The notes: generated by a model not told the origin, from the letters alone. 64,000 nucleotides of DNA from Coriaria nepalensis (GCA_027186245.1 CP114500.1:8194001-8258000), one strand, 5' to 3'; shown: positions 1 through 11,705, counted from the stretch's first letter. Numbers and translations: made by a program.

Positions 1-217
1 CAGACTCTCTCTTGCTCAGTCTAGTTAAGAACAAGTCAGTCGCCTTATCGGCATCTTCTCGCTCTCGGGTAAACTCAGAAACATCGGAGTAGTGGAGACT
101 TTGGAAAAAGTCTTGTCGGATTTATATTCTGGTTTTGAGTTTAGGGATTTTCCTTTTTTTATACTTTTTTTTCTTTCCATAAACAGATTTCAGCGATCAA
201 AGAAGATATCGGTTATA

Positions 218-2818
218 ATGGATCAGATAGGAGGGAAATGGTGGGTTCTAGTGATCATTGGATTGGTTTCGGTCGGCTTTCTAGACATATCACCTGTACT
301 GGTTTCTGCAGTCGAAGGTTTTAGCAAGGTAGCTGCTTTGGAAGAAGACATGGATTCTGATTACTTGAATAAACTTTTGAACTTCTTCTGGCAAAATGGT
401 CGATTGGGTTATACAAAAGTCTGGCCAGTAAGTCTCTTTTTAAGCTCCTGCTAAGAATAATGCTAATTTTTCTGCTCTACGTTTATGAAAAATAGAAGTT
501 TCTGAAAATTTTCAGTTGATATTGAAGTTATGGTTCATACCCTGTTTTTTCCCCTTTTTTGGTGAATAAGTTGAAAAGGGCTCAATCATTCTATACAATA
601 AATGGCAGAAAACAACGATTTGGTTCAAATTTCTGATCCTTGAATTGGGTTTTACAGGATATGGTTTTCGGCTGGAAAATCATGGTGGGTACACTTGTTG
701 GATTTTTCGGGGCAGCATTTGGGAGCGTAGGAGGTGTCGGTGGAGGCGGCATTTTCGTTCCCATGCTTACTCTCATCATAGGTTTTGATCAGAAATCATC
801 AACAGCAATATCAAAGTGTAAGTAACAACACTTTTTTCACTATCTAGATGAGGATCTATACATAGGACTCACTAAAGTACTTGAAGAAAAACCCACATAT
901 TTTGCATTTTTTTTCTTAGGTATGATTACTGGTGCGGCAATTGCAACCGTTTTCTTCAACTTGAAGCTGAGACATCCAACACTTGACATACCTTTAATTG
1001 ACTATGATTTAGCGCTTCTGTTCCAACCAATGCTGATTCTTGGGATTAGTATCGGAGTTGCTTTCAACGTCGTCTTTGCTGACTGGATGATCACGGTCCT
1101 TCTGATCATTATCTTCATAAGTAATAAGACATTTTTCAACCTTGCAAACTTAGTAATTTTTATTATTCCAGTCTAATTCTCTGAGATCCGCAGCTACATC
1201 GACAAAGGCGTTCTTGAAGGGTATTGAGACGTGGAAAAAAGAAACTGTTATAAAAAAGGTAAATCAAAGTCTGGCTCATACACCAGATTCAGTTATCCAG
1301 AATTGTTCTGTGCCTGTCTGTTTGGTTTCTCATCGAGTTTTGAACTTTTCAGGAGGCAGCTAAACTCTTGGAATCAGATGGTGAGTCTTAAGTCTACTAG
1401 TTTTTCATTCAAGTAGATATCTTAAAATTGGAGTCTACTGATTTCTGTAACTTTAGGTGGCGGGAGTGAACAAGTTGAATACAAACCTATCCCCGGAGGC
1501 CCGAACAATGGCACTAGTACGGAGGGGAAGGAAACGGTAGGGGTGATTGCTGTCAAGTGTCATCTTTGTTATCCCAGAAGTTCTGCTGTATGAAGAACTG
1601 AAAATATCTTAATTTTTATAGGCCTCAATAATTGACAATGTTCAATGGAAAGAACTTGCCCTTCTTGTTGCTGTCTGGGTTGTGGTACTAGGATTGGAGA
1701 TTGGCCAGGTGAAATCTCGTATTCGGATAGTATATTGATTTACAAGGCAGAATTTAGAATCTCACTTTGTCCATTAAGAGCTAGGCTGAAGGAAGAAAAC
1801 TTGTATATTTTGTGCAGAATTACACAACCACTTGCTCAGTGGCATATTGGGTTCTAAACCTACTACAGGTATCTTCATTTTGTCTGGATCAAGTTTTTCT
1901 TTCTTTCAATATATAGACATATATATATATATATACACATATAAAATAGCAACCCTGAAAATGATAGGAAAAGCATTGTGGTTATCATTTTCGCCTTTCA
2001 GATTCCGGTGACTGTTGCAGTAACATTATATGAAGCAGTAAACTTGTACACTGGAAAAAGAGTAATAGCTTCAAGGGGAGCAGCAGGTGCAAACTGGAAA
2101 GTGCATCAACTCATCCTTTACTGTTGCATTGGCATATTAGCTGGGATGGTTGGTGGGTTGCTCGGTCTGGGCGGAGGATTCATCATGGGCCCTCTCTTTC
2201 TCGAGCTTGGAATCCCTCCTCAGGTACCTTCTTAGCATTATTATTCTTTTTTTCTTTCTTAAACTTGAATATTACTTCAAATTTACTTTGAGAAATTAAT
2301 CGTAGGTTTCAAGTGCCACAGCCACTTTCGCCATGACGTTTTCGGCATCAATGTCTGTTGTAGAATATTACCTCCTCGATCGTTTTCCAGTTCCTTACGG
2401 TAACATAGCCATTTTCAGTATCGGCTTTTACTTCTAATTATTGCTTTAACATGGATTATAGGAACATTGCTTGAACTTGAACTTGATCCTGCAGCTCTCT
2501 ACTTCGTGGTGGTCGCGTTCTTTTCGGCTCTTGTAGGACAGCATGTTGTGAGGAAGCTGATCAATATACTAGGAAGAGCATCCATCATCATCTTCATTCT
2601 GGCTGCCACAATCTTTATCAGTGCAATCTCACTAGGTTCGTTTCCAACTATAAACACCATAATCTATACAACTTTTTATGGATTTCTTAAAACACTTGGT
2701 TCTGATGAAGCATCTCTTAAAAACAGGTGGTGTTGGCATAGCAAACATGGTAGAAATGATTGAGGAACAGGAGTACATGGGATTTGAGAGTCTTTGTTCT
2801 TCCGATTCTTTACTTTAG
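218..2818 (+). CDS. Sulfite exporter TauE/SafE family membrane protein
   Basis: Twelve exons join in frame to 487 aa: 218-427, 658-817, 920-1120, 1194-1258, 1353-1380, 1457-1536, 1622-1708, 1818-1868, 2002-2223, 2306-2399, 2462-2635, 2727-2818. The start is the first ATG ([13 protein letters not shown]) and gives a hydrophobic N-terminal segment. The two family half-repeats are visible: [17 protein letters not shown] near residue 85, and [20 protein letters not shown] in the second half, each followed by hydrophobic helices. A charged loop rich in K, E and G lies between them (exons 4-6). The family contains multi-pass transporters proposed to move sulfur compounds or other anions; substrate and membrane of this plant member are unknown. 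All junction phases agree, so the gene looks intact. No neighbour points to its role. Confidence 0.93.
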
Positions 2819-4185
2819 GCATTTCCTCCCCAGTTAATTTTCGATTCTTTCAGGCACGAAGAAATGTATCGATTTAACGGAGACAATCATTCATTTCCCT
2901 TAATCTAGTAAGTTTCATTTCTTTGCTATAGTTAGATCTTTCAACTACTGTCCGTAGTCTTCTGAATAGACTAACTAGCTGCAGGGAGTATGACGACATG
3001 TCGCATCAAAATGCACTGGAAATGGTCTAAATGTCGGGTCTAGAACTAAGACAGTCTCACAAAATTTTATCTATCTTACTGTGGGCTTAGATCTTATCCA
3101 CTACGATTGGTTATGACTAAATGAGACAAAAACTGTATTTAAGCTGTCTCGGTCGTTCAATGAATCTACATTATATCTATCTTACCGATATAATTTCTTC
3201 TACGTCTGTCGCTGAAAATATCTAATCTGATACTATCGGATCGGATGCAGTTCTTCTCGAATATAAATATCTAATCTGATATTATCGGATCGGATATAAT
3301 TCTTCTCAAATGTATTTAGAATACAATCATACTCGAGAAAAAGATAACTCACCGTATGCTTTAAAGGAGTTGGATCGTATTAGAATAAATCGAGTATTTA
3401 AATAAATTTTACGTGATGACTCTCAATAAGACGATATAAAAAGAGCTTAATTAATATATAATCATATTTAATAAAATCAAGATATTAAAAATTATTATCT
3501 ATCACATAAACATATAAATGTTTCATTTTTTTAAAATTATAAAATCTGAAATACTAAATAAACACCTGTTTTCATGTCACAGCTCAATTATGCTAATTCC
3601 CGTACGTAAGTAGCTGTAACATGATCTGTACTGTATTGTAGTGTAGTGAGAAAAGAACAACGCTTGTGAGTCAAGTGACGTTTATCCACAACTGAAGCAG
3701 ACAATTTTATAATTGTTGCCGTGAGCTTTTAGATCCATAATCCAGTTATAAAATTCAACGTTAGCCTCTAGTGTGCGACAACTTAATAAAATCATCAGTA
3801 AAATCCAACCAGAATCGTTATCTTCTTGGCCCAGACAAAAGAGAGAAGTAAATCAAAGATTCAAACACGTAAGACAGAGAGAGAAGATGGGAGAGACCAT
3901 CTTGATATAGAATTAAGAGTTCATGATTAAGTGTACAGGTGTGGGCAGAGAAAAACAATAATACAAACTTGGACAACGTGCCAGCTTTGAACTTACTTTC
4001 AAAAGTAAATTCCTTCACATTTGGAAAGATTTTCTCCCCCCCCCCCCCCCTTTTTTTTTGGCCAATATTTTCTTCCCCTTTTTTAAGCTCCCTTTTGTGT
4101 CCTCTCTGTATTACGGCCATTTTGGATTGAGATAAGCTTTCTGGTCTTCTGGGTTTCTCTAACTGTGGAGAGAGAGAGAGAGAAG
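2819..4185. other. Intergenic spacer between the TauE and dynein light chain genes
   Basis: This holds the TauE 3' flank and the promoter and leader of the dynein gene. A short AT-rich phrase is repeated imperfectly near 3222-3300 (two copies of a 'tctaatctgatactatcggatcgg'-like unit, about 60 bp apart). A pure C15 run lies at 4036-4050. Reading frames here are low-complexity and I see no gene. Confidence 0.6.
4036..4050. repeat. C15 homopolymer followed by a T run
   Basis: Fifteen consecutive C, followed directly by a T9-10 run, about 135 bp upstream of the dynein light chain ATG. It lies in the promoter or 5' leader. A biological role is not evident; length polymorphism or an assembly artefact is possible. 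Confidence 0.9.
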
Positions 4186-4581
4186 ATGTTGGAAGGAAAG
4201 GCTTTGGTGGAGGACACAGACATGCCTGTCAAGATGCAGATTAAAGCCATGGCTGCTGCTTCTGAAGCTCTGGATCTCTATGATGTTGTGGACTACAAAT
4301 CCATTGCTGCTCACATAAAAAAGGTACTGTTTTTGTGGGTGGGCTTGACAAGATTAAGGTTATCATAAATAGTTTAGTATTATTAGCTGAATCTTGTTGG
4401 TTGTACTACTGTTTGGCAGGATTTTGACATCAGATATGGAGGAGGATGGCAATGTGTAGTGGGTTCAAATTTTGGGTGTTTCTTCACTCATTCCAAAGGA
4501 ACTTTTATCTATTTCACGTTGGAGACTCTCAACTTTCTCATCTTCAAGGGGGCTTCTTCTTCCTCTCTCTGTTCTAAGTAG
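4186..4581 (+). CDS. Dynein light chain type 1 (LC8/DYNLL family)
   Basis: Two exons (4186-4323 and 4420-4581) encode 99 aa. The LC8 core is clear: VDYKSIAAHIKKDFDIRYGG, then the beta-strand signature GWQCVVGSNFGCFFTHSKGT and FIYFTLETLNFLIFKG. In other eukaryotes LC8 is a homodimeric hub that binds short linear motifs in many partners. Flowering plants lack dynein heavy chains, so here it is expected to act as a general dimerisation hub, not in a motor. The ATG at 4186 follows a GA-rich leader. The short serine-rich tail (ASSSSLCSK) after FKGA is ordinary for plant members. Arabidopsis has a homologue (At3g16120, from memory) next to a RopGEF, matching the order seen here. Confidence 0.93.
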
Positions 4582-5046
4582 TTCACTGATATTGTTTTTA
4601 AGTATTGAAAAAAAGAAAAAGAAGGAAATTTTTATTTTCCTCTCTGCAATGTTATTAGTTAGAATGGAAGAAGGAAAGATGGATCCCAAGCAGTAATATG
4701 AGATCTTTAAGATATCTTGAAAACTTTGATGCTTTGTAGGGGCATATAGAAACCTAAATGCATCTGCAATGTACATACACACGATGATGCGTACCTAGAA
4801 CTGTCTTACCTTATCTTTGGTCTCAGTCAGCCTCACTCTAATCAGTATCCACTTTTTGAACAACAAAATATGTAATGCTTTTCTCTTACTGTAAAAATGC
4901 TTAGGCTAAAACAGTAGTTAGAACAAGGATTCTAATTTAATCACTGGCAGCACTAAGCTGAAAAACCAAGATAGTTAATATGCCATCAAAACAGATCAAA
5001 TTACAGGAGTTACTAGCGGCTCCTTGTCCAATCCCACACACACTAT
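4582..5046. other. Spacer between the dynein gene and HPR fragment
   Basis: Contains the dynein 3' flank. I see no further gene, RNA or repeat. Confidence 0.5.
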
Positions 5047-5266
5047 AGGTCGCTACTATTTCCAGATTAGGCAGAGAGTCGATTCATTTCGCATCTGCTC
5101 CAATCTTAGTGCTCCCTGCTACTGCTCGGATCGATTCTGTGTTCTCCATTCCAGAATTAGGGCATGAAGTGTGTTCCCAGAGCTTGATCAGTCTGAACCG
5201 ATTTTCAAGTTCCTGTTCGAGGTAATTGAACAACGGCATAGTCATTAACACTCCGATCGCGTTCAT
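5047..5266 (-). pseudogene. 5' fragment of an HPR2-like hydroxypyruvate/glyoxylate reductase
   Basis: Reading from the ATG at 5266, the product starts MNAIGVLMTMPLFNYLEQEL and continues with ENRFRLIKLWEH, matching the N-terminus of plant HPR2-type D-2-hydroxyacid dehydrogenases. It runs to GADAK and stops at a TGA (5084-5086). Homology continues past the stop (IDSLPNLEIVATYSV) and then breaks off around 5047. No second exon follows on this strand. This is a truncated copy with a nonsense codon, downstream of and in the same orientation as the larger HPR2 pseudogene, so it is probably the remains of the next gene in a tandem array. Confidence 0.85.
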
Positions 5267-5583
5267 TTTGGAGTTAAAAACTATGGTTTTGCAGAAAAAT
5301 GATTCCTTTTTCCCCCCCGTTTAATACTATAAACTTTATAGCCAACATGGCGGGAGAGAGAGAATCATTGACGTATCCGTTAGTCGTTAGGGTAAGTTTT
5401 TTTTTTTCAGTAACGGTCCGAAAATATCACGTCGTTTTTAGCATTGTATGTCTGCGTTTAAGCGAATTCGGAGATTTTTATTTATAGAAACGACAACGTT
5501 TCGGGAATAAATATCTAAGTAGAGAAATACATGATATGCAGCACTTGGAAGAAGATGAAATTATAGCTCGAACGACACCGTTT
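5267..5583. other. Spacer between the two HPR2 relics
   Basis: I see no gene. It includes a short T-rich and C-rich stretch at 5305-5325 and a T run near 5399-5408. Confidence 0.5.
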
Positions 5584-7199
5584 TTAAACTACTGGAGTCA
5601 AGAGCGGCTTAGCAAAGAAGTGAGCCTCCAAATTTCCAATCACAACCTCAGTCATGGCCCTCCTGGTTTCAATAGTAGCACTGCCAATATGAGGCACAAG
5701 GACCACATTTTCAAGCCCAAACAACTCCTCTGGAACATCAGGCTCGTGTTCGAACACATCGAGCCCGGCCCCACCCAACCGGCCTTCAACCAATGCAGAC
5801 ACCAGCTCAGGTTCATCAACAAGCGGGCCCCTACCAATGTTGATCAGAACACCCTTTGGACCCAACGCATCGATCACTTCTCGATTGATGATGTGGCGTG
5901 TCTCCTCCATTAGGGGGCATGCCACGACCAGTATGTCCGTTAGGGGGCATAACAAGGGTTTGTCAGAAAAGTGAGCTTCCAAGTTGCCAATCACTAAATC
6001 AGCCATGACTTTACGGGTTTCAACCGTTCCGCTTCCTACATGAGGCAATAAGACAACATTTTCTAGCCCGAACAGCTCCTCAGGAACTTCAGGCTCATGT
6101 TCAAACACATCAAGTCCGGCCCCACCCAACCGGCCTTCAACCAGTGCAGATACCAGCTCGGTTTCATCGACATGAGGGCCCCTTCCTATGTTGATGAGAA
6201 CGCCCTTTGGGCCCAGTGCATTGATAACTTCACGGTTGATGATGTGGTGTGTTTGAATCAGGCTTTTTTGTTCTCGAATAGTAAGATATAGGGTAGCTAA
6301 ATGCTTTGGCTCTTTTGGAATTGCTGTGCCGATTCTTCCCAACCCGATAATGCCAACCGTCTTTCCAGTGAACTGAAAAAGAACATTACCAAAAAAATAC
6401 TTCATTGACAATGTCAAGCAGCAATAACTCCTACAAGCCTATGTCACTACCCATGCAGGAAAAAAAACTCCGCAAATATCACCACCAGAAAGGACACTGC
6501 TTTGCAAAACAATAATCAAACAGAAACCCATGAAAAAGACTCAAACTATGTTGCCTTTTATTCCGAAAGACACCTAAACAGAGAGACTTTTTCTCCTTTC
6601 TACTGGCTTTTGTTTTCCCATACAAGTTTCCCTATTTGCTTTCCCCATTTAAGTAATTGAGCACAGAACAATGAACAATCAGTCAATCAGAACCCAGGAT
6701 ATGAAAACCTCGAAAGCTTGTATAATTTCGAGCTCCTTCAGCATCAGTTAATCAATCCCAAAAATGCAACAAATGGATATAAGAGCATTACCTTGCTGGT
6801 CAACTTGTAGTCGCCTTTCTTCCACTTCCCAGCCCTAACATACCGATCGCACTCACACAATCTCCTAATCCGATCGCCAAATCAGCAGCGTCGTCAGTCA
6901 AAACATCGGGAGTGTTCGTAACCCTAATCCCCTTCTCCTTACATTTCTTCAAGTCAATCTTATCCAGCCCGACACTGAAGCTCGCCACGATCTCCAGCTT
7001 CGGCAACGCCTCGATCGTTTCAGAATCAGCACCGGCAAATGCGTTTCCGACCACAGCTCGGATCGAATTAGCGTTCTCCTTGAGAAACTCCTTCCTCTGT
7101 GGATACGTCCAGAGCTTGAAGAGATTGAACCGCTTCTCGAGTTCTTGCTCGAGGTTAAGTGTTCATTGGGCAAGCAATCAGTACTCCGATCGGTTCCAT
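5584..7199 (-). pseudogene. HPR2-type hydroxypyruvate/glyoxylate reductase, decayed and internally duplicated
   Basis: The family reduces hydroxypyruvate or glyoxylate with NADPH in the cytosol, as a side route of photorespiration. Exon 1 (7199-6792) begins [14 protein letters not shown] and hits TAA at 7157-7155, where one extra base breaks the expected [10 protein letters not shown]. The frame reopens through [20 protein letters not shown] and [21 protein letters not shown] second loss near 6860-6870 removes roughly six residues after DLAIGL and shifts the frame. Exon 2 (6372-5584) opens [18 protein letters not shown] (dinucleotide fold), then has a one-base loss after IP and a deletion of about 25 codons before HHIINREV. 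The catalytic half then appears twice in tandem: [16 protein letters not shown] to SDKPLL, then [20 protein letters not shown] to KPLLTPVV and stop. The halves differ at many positions, suggesting a fusion of two paralogues. I see no way this encodes a full enzyme. Confidence 0.88.
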
Positions 7200-7865
7200 C
7201 TTCGAGATAATGAATATGGCGCCTGGAGGGTCCAAAAAGAGTGTAAGTGTGCGGCTTGTGTGAGGAGATATTTGTAGTCTGTGCTTGGCTGAGTTTAGAA
7301 CCAGAAATGAGAATCCGACAGCGACAAGACAAGGTGGAAGGTCAAACGACGCCGTTTTATTCGACAGAGAAGAAAAACACCGTTTTTCTCGTTATCATGT
7401 TTTTCTTTTTTTAAGGCTACTGTTTGATCATTATCATCATCTCTAACATGCACCCCACGTTGTGCCAACACCTTCCCTCTCAAAATTAGAAAAGAAAGTG
7501 GAGGGTCTAAAGACGAGAGAGAAAATGAGAGTACAGAAATAGAATCAATCTTAACCTGTCAATAATTTTCCCCTCCACAATTTTTTCCTTTTCATTTTCT
7601 TTTTTCCTTCTTGCCAAACACATCATCAGAGAAAATTCCTTGAGAAAACAGAACAAATCAACCCCCCCTTCTCTTTAGAAACAAAACTTGTTGGAAAGTT
7701 GGAGGCTTCTCCCTCCTCTCCTTTTCATTCCATTCTTCTCTCTCCCCATCACATCAAATTCATACGTGGGTTCTCTAATCTACAATTATAGGTCCTAGTC
7801 GCCCCCACTTCGATTCAGTTTTGCGTGTAGTTCTTTCCGTAAGTCGATTTGTCAGAAGATTAAGG
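7200..7865. other. Divergent promoter region between HPR2 relic and RopGEF
   Basis: A 666 bp spacer separates two divergently oriented starts. The half nearer the RopGEF is pyrimidine-rich (ctccctcctctcc around 7700-7745), as in many plant 5' leaders. No other coding signal is seen. Confidence 0.5.
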
Positions 7866-10068
7866 ATGGTTCGAGCGATAGACAAAGAGCAGGAGAGTTA
7901 CAAATCCCGCCTGTTTCATTTCAAAGGAATGTCCGATAATGCAGGCCGACCTGCGAAGACCGTGAGTGTCGAGAACGTGAGCGTGTTTGAAGGAGCTGAT
8001 GGCGATGACGGTCAGGCGATGGGCTCCTATCCTTTGAACGATGGCACGGATGGTTCTATTCCAGGTGATAAAGATCTTGTTGGATATCGCAATGACAGAG
8101 GTCCTAGATCATACCTGAGCAGGGAGGAAGCCACGGCGGCTAAAGAGGCCAGAGATAAGCTCGCCGCCGGTAAAGGAGAAGTTTGCTAAATTGCTTTCTC
8201 GATTTTTTTGGGACGAGTTATAACCGGACTTGATATGGAATTTGATGTTCTTTGCTTTGAGTTTTGATCTAGATATGGAGCAGATGAAAGAGAAGTTTGC
8301 TAAATTGCTTTTGGGTGAAGATATGTCGGGTGGAGGAAAGGGCGTTTCCTCTGCTCTTGCATTATCTAATGCTATCACCAACCTTGCTGGTATGTATACA
8401 TACATTTACACATTGGTGGAGATTTTTAGCTGCTAATCATCTTACTTGTGTAATGTAATGTAGCTTCTGTTTTTGGAGAGCAAAAGCGTCTTGAGCCGAT
8501 GCCATCTGATACAAAAACAAGATGGAGAAAAGAGATCGACTGGCTTTTATCCGTCACTGATTATGTCGTCGAATTGATTCCTTCGCAACAGAAATCCAAA
8601 GACGGAACCAATATGGATGTATCGATCTCTCTCCCTCTCTCTCCCTCTCTCTCTCTCTCAATGCTCAGATATAGATTAATAATATCTCAACACTATTCAT
8701 GCCATTTGATTCTGTACAGATTATGGTGACCAAGCAACGGAATGATCTCCTCATGAACATACCTGCTCTGCGCAAGCTCGATGCAATGCTCATTGTAAGA
8801 AACATACCTTAGTCTTTTTTTTCCCCAGTGAAGAAATTGTGATTTTGTTTTGTCTCTAATTGTACTGTTATGATACACAGGATTGCCTGGATAACTTCCA
8901 GGACCAAAAGGAGTTTTATTATGTATCGAAAGATGCTGATGAATCGGAAAAAAAGAGGAAAGATGACAAATGGTGGCTACCAACTGCTAAAGTTCCTCCG
9001 AGCGGTCTCTCGGACGTTTCTAGAAAGTTCTTGCAGTACCAGAAAGATTGTGTAAACCAGGTCCTTAAAGCAGCCATGGCCATAAATGCTCAAGTCATAT
9101 CGGAAATGGAAATACCTGAAAGCTACATTGAATCTCTACCCAAGGTAAAGGAAAATAGAACATGTTTCGCTTTAAATCTCTCGTTGGAATCACTTAATCA
9201 CCTAGATTTTTGTTGATATTTTTCGTTCAAACGGATTTTACAGAATGGGAGAGCAAGCCTTGGTGACTCGATCTACAAGAGCATAACAGTCGAGTTCTTT
9301 GATCCCGATCAATTTCTATCCACCATGGACTTAACATCAGAGCATAAGATTGTAGACCTCAAGAACAGAATTGAAGCTTCCATAGTGATTTGGAAGAGGA
9401 AGATGAACCAGAAAGATGGAAAAACCAACTGGGGTTCTGCCATAAGCTTGGAAAAGAGAGAACTGTTTGAAGAGAGGGCAGAGACGATCTTACTTCTCAT
9501 CAAGCACAGATTCCCTGGAATCCCGCAGTCTACGCTCGATATCAGTAAAATCCAATTCAATAAGGTAAGAAGATATTCTTCTCTTCTCTCCCTATCACTT
9601 TAAAAACCTGTCTATTAGTTAACCAGAAATGTGTTATTTGGCTTTTTGCAGGATGTGGGGCAAGCTGTTTTGGAGAGTTATTCAAGAATACTTGAAAGCT
9701 TGGCTTTCACGGTCATGTCTCGGATTGAAGACGTACTCTATGCTGATTTTGCGATTAAAAATCCACAACAAGCAGCTTTAAAGAGAAAACAACTAAGAGA
9801 AAAGGCATTCATTTCAGAGACAAGAGAAGAGTTGAGTCGAGCAGATTCCGGGATGACCCTGTCGGATTTTATGGGTTGGTCTGCAGAGCAGGGTGAGGCA
9901 GCCGAGGCTAATGAGCTACTGAAAGATTCCTTTCTTCGGCCAGAGGACTTCGTTAAAGATACGGAATCAAAGACTCATGTTTTCAAACTTCCCATGATAG
10001 ATACTAACAAGAGAGGTTCCTACCTTGATATTTTGGGTGGCTTGAGAAGCCCAACCTCACGCCATTAA
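7866..10068 (+). CDS. Rho-of-plants guanine nucleotide exchange factor (RopGEF, PRONE domain)
   Basis: Seven exons (7866-8169, 8273-8389, 8464-8618, 8720-8794, 8881-9144, 9244-9564, 9652-10068) give 550 aa in consistent phase. The ATG at 7866 starts [20 protein letters not shown], the N-terminus typical of the pollen-expressed RopGEF8/9/11/12/13 group. The PRONE catalytic domain runs from about residue 102 to 460: [73 protein letters not shown] and the WW region ([17 protein letters not shown]). PRONE proteins load GTP onto ROP GTPases at the plasma membrane in polar growth, under receptor-like kinase control of the variable termini. The C-terminus ([15 protein letters not shown] and beyond) is the regulatory tail. 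The gene looks intact. Intron 1 carries a copy of exon 2 sequence (see findings). Confidence 0.95.
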
Positions 10069-10079
10069 AGGGTTAATAT

Positions 10080-10098
10080 GGGGGGGGGGGGGGGGGGG
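10080..10098 (+). repeat. G19 run just after the RopGEF stop codon
   Basis: Nineteen consecutive G begin 12 nt after the RopGEF TAA, so they should lie in the 3' UTR on the sense strand. Such a run could form an RNA G-quadruplex. Slippage during sequencing could also distort its length. Confidence 0.85.
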
Positions 10099-10548
10099 CG
10101 AAGAATCATGAAGGAGAAAACCAGAAGAGAGAAAGAAAGAGAAGGGTCTCCTCTGGCTTGTGATACTAACTTGTATTCTATTTATTTGTCCTGTATATAG
10201 GAAGAAAAAGGGAACTAATGGGTGTTTTTTTTTTTTTCTTTTTCAAATGTGATTCTTTCTGTACAAGAAACAGATTTGTAGTCTCATTTAGTTACTTATA
10301 ATATGATTTTGATGACCTCTCTTTTAGTTTTAGACAGTTTTGAGATCTGCAAATCTGCAAACTTGCAAACTCTGAAACACTAATATTACTGAACAAATGA
10401 TTCATAAATTGTTTACTAAATGTATCTCTTGAATAGGTCATCAAATGGGATTCTAAGTATGCTTTTTACACTTACTAATTACAGGATGAAAATTTGCAAA
10501 GACCGAAATTACATTCCATGAAATTTAAGGACCTGAAAAGTAAAAAAG
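10099..10548. other. Convergent 3' flanks of RopGEF and psaH relic
   Basis: Contains the RopGEF 3' UTR and the psaH 3' flank. No gene seen. Confidence 0.5.
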
Positions 10549-11705
10549 TTAGATCTTTCCACGAGGTCCAAGCTTAGGTGGAAGTTGAGGGTCCTTCTTT
10601 ATCGGTAAAAAGTCGTCGGAGGCAGTGGCGCTAAGGTAAGCAAGGGTGGATCCACCTCCTAGTATCAAGAACTTGAGCACTAATCCTCTCTTGGTAAATG
10701 GTGCAGCAAATGTCTCAAAAAACTTGCTCTGAACAATGTTAAAAAAAAAAGTTTCTAAATAAATCCATATGACTTGCACTATTAGTTGTACTAATTTAGT
10801 TCAGAATCATAAGTTAGAGGTGAAACAACCACATTAAAAATCAGTGTATAAGATGGTATATTCTACACATTAGCAGAAACTTTCAAAGATTCAACGAGGT
10901 AAGCTAATAGAATCATAGAAGTAGAGACAAACCCAGCTGTCTCCAGACAATATTAGGACAAGATCCTTCCTTAGTTCTTCCCATATTCCTTCTTAATAGG
11001 GGAAAAAAAAATCCGTTTTAATATATTTTTTGACAGACAAGATTTGCTTTTAAATTTGGACTTGACTCAAAAGATAGAGAAGAGAATGGTTCCAACGATT
11101 TATAATATGCACACCAAAGTACTAACAAAATCCAACCCTATCATTACCATATCAATAGTTTAGGTAGTTTCTTGTTTGTATGTGGATCCAATTTACAAGC
11201 AAAAGATAAACTAGAAAGGCAATGTAGCTTCTAAAATGTCTAAGTCAAACAATTTCACAAGCACCTTCTATGCATAAGTAAAAAAAAAAAAAAAAAAAAG
11301 GTTGAGTTCACAGAACCTGAAGAGGGTTGTAGGGCGAAGGAGCATCAGATCCATATAAATCCCACTGCCCAGTAGTGTTGCCTAAATCCTCCAAATCAAA
11401 GTAAACACTTTTGTCACCATACACTTTGCCACTACAGCACCAACCCTAATCACAAAATCCCACCAAACAAATAAATAATAATTATATCCGCTAGTATTGC
11501 AAACATTAAGCACAAAATTAGTAGATTTTCATGCTTAAAAATGTAATCTTTATTTATTATTATTCCTTTTTTTTTACTTGAAGTTCTTGGATTTGAAGCT
11601 CTGGCGAGTGGGTTTGACGGAAAGCTAAGGTCCAGAGAGGGAGCTTCCAGAAAGGCCTTTAATGGCGGCTGGTTGTACCGCAGCTAATGTTGCTAGAGAA
11701 GCCAT
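10549..11705 (-). pseudogene. psaH: Photosystem I subunit VI (psaH) gene with nonsense codon and frameshift
   Basis: The psaH exon pattern is preserved: exon 1 at 11705-11578, exon 2 at 11445-11317, exon 3 at 10728-10549. Exon 1 encodes the transit peptide MASLATLAAVQPAAIKGLSG but has TAG at 11627-11625 where relatives have Lys. Exon 2 reads through AVVAK and then carries two extra bases near 11421-11424 before [21 protein letters not shown] cryptic acceptor (ctgtag, exon from 11431) would bypass that frameshift, but not the stop. Exon 3 is clean: [15 protein letters not shown], a transmembrane stretch, and [10 protein letters not shown]. PsaH sits on the stromal side of photosystem I and is needed for LHCII docking. 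The young lesions suggest recent loss, with a functional copy presumably elsewhere. Confidence 0.87.

Noticed and set aside
5536..6291. Forward ORFs antisense to the HPR2 relic (125 aa and 64 aa)
   Set aside because: They mirror the conserved HPR2 codons on the other strand and show no family signal of their own.
8109..8405. Minus-strand ORF containing a repeated NLANFSF phrase
   Set aside because: The repeat is the reverse of the 22 nt duplication at the RopGEF intron 1/exon 2 region, not a protein repeat.
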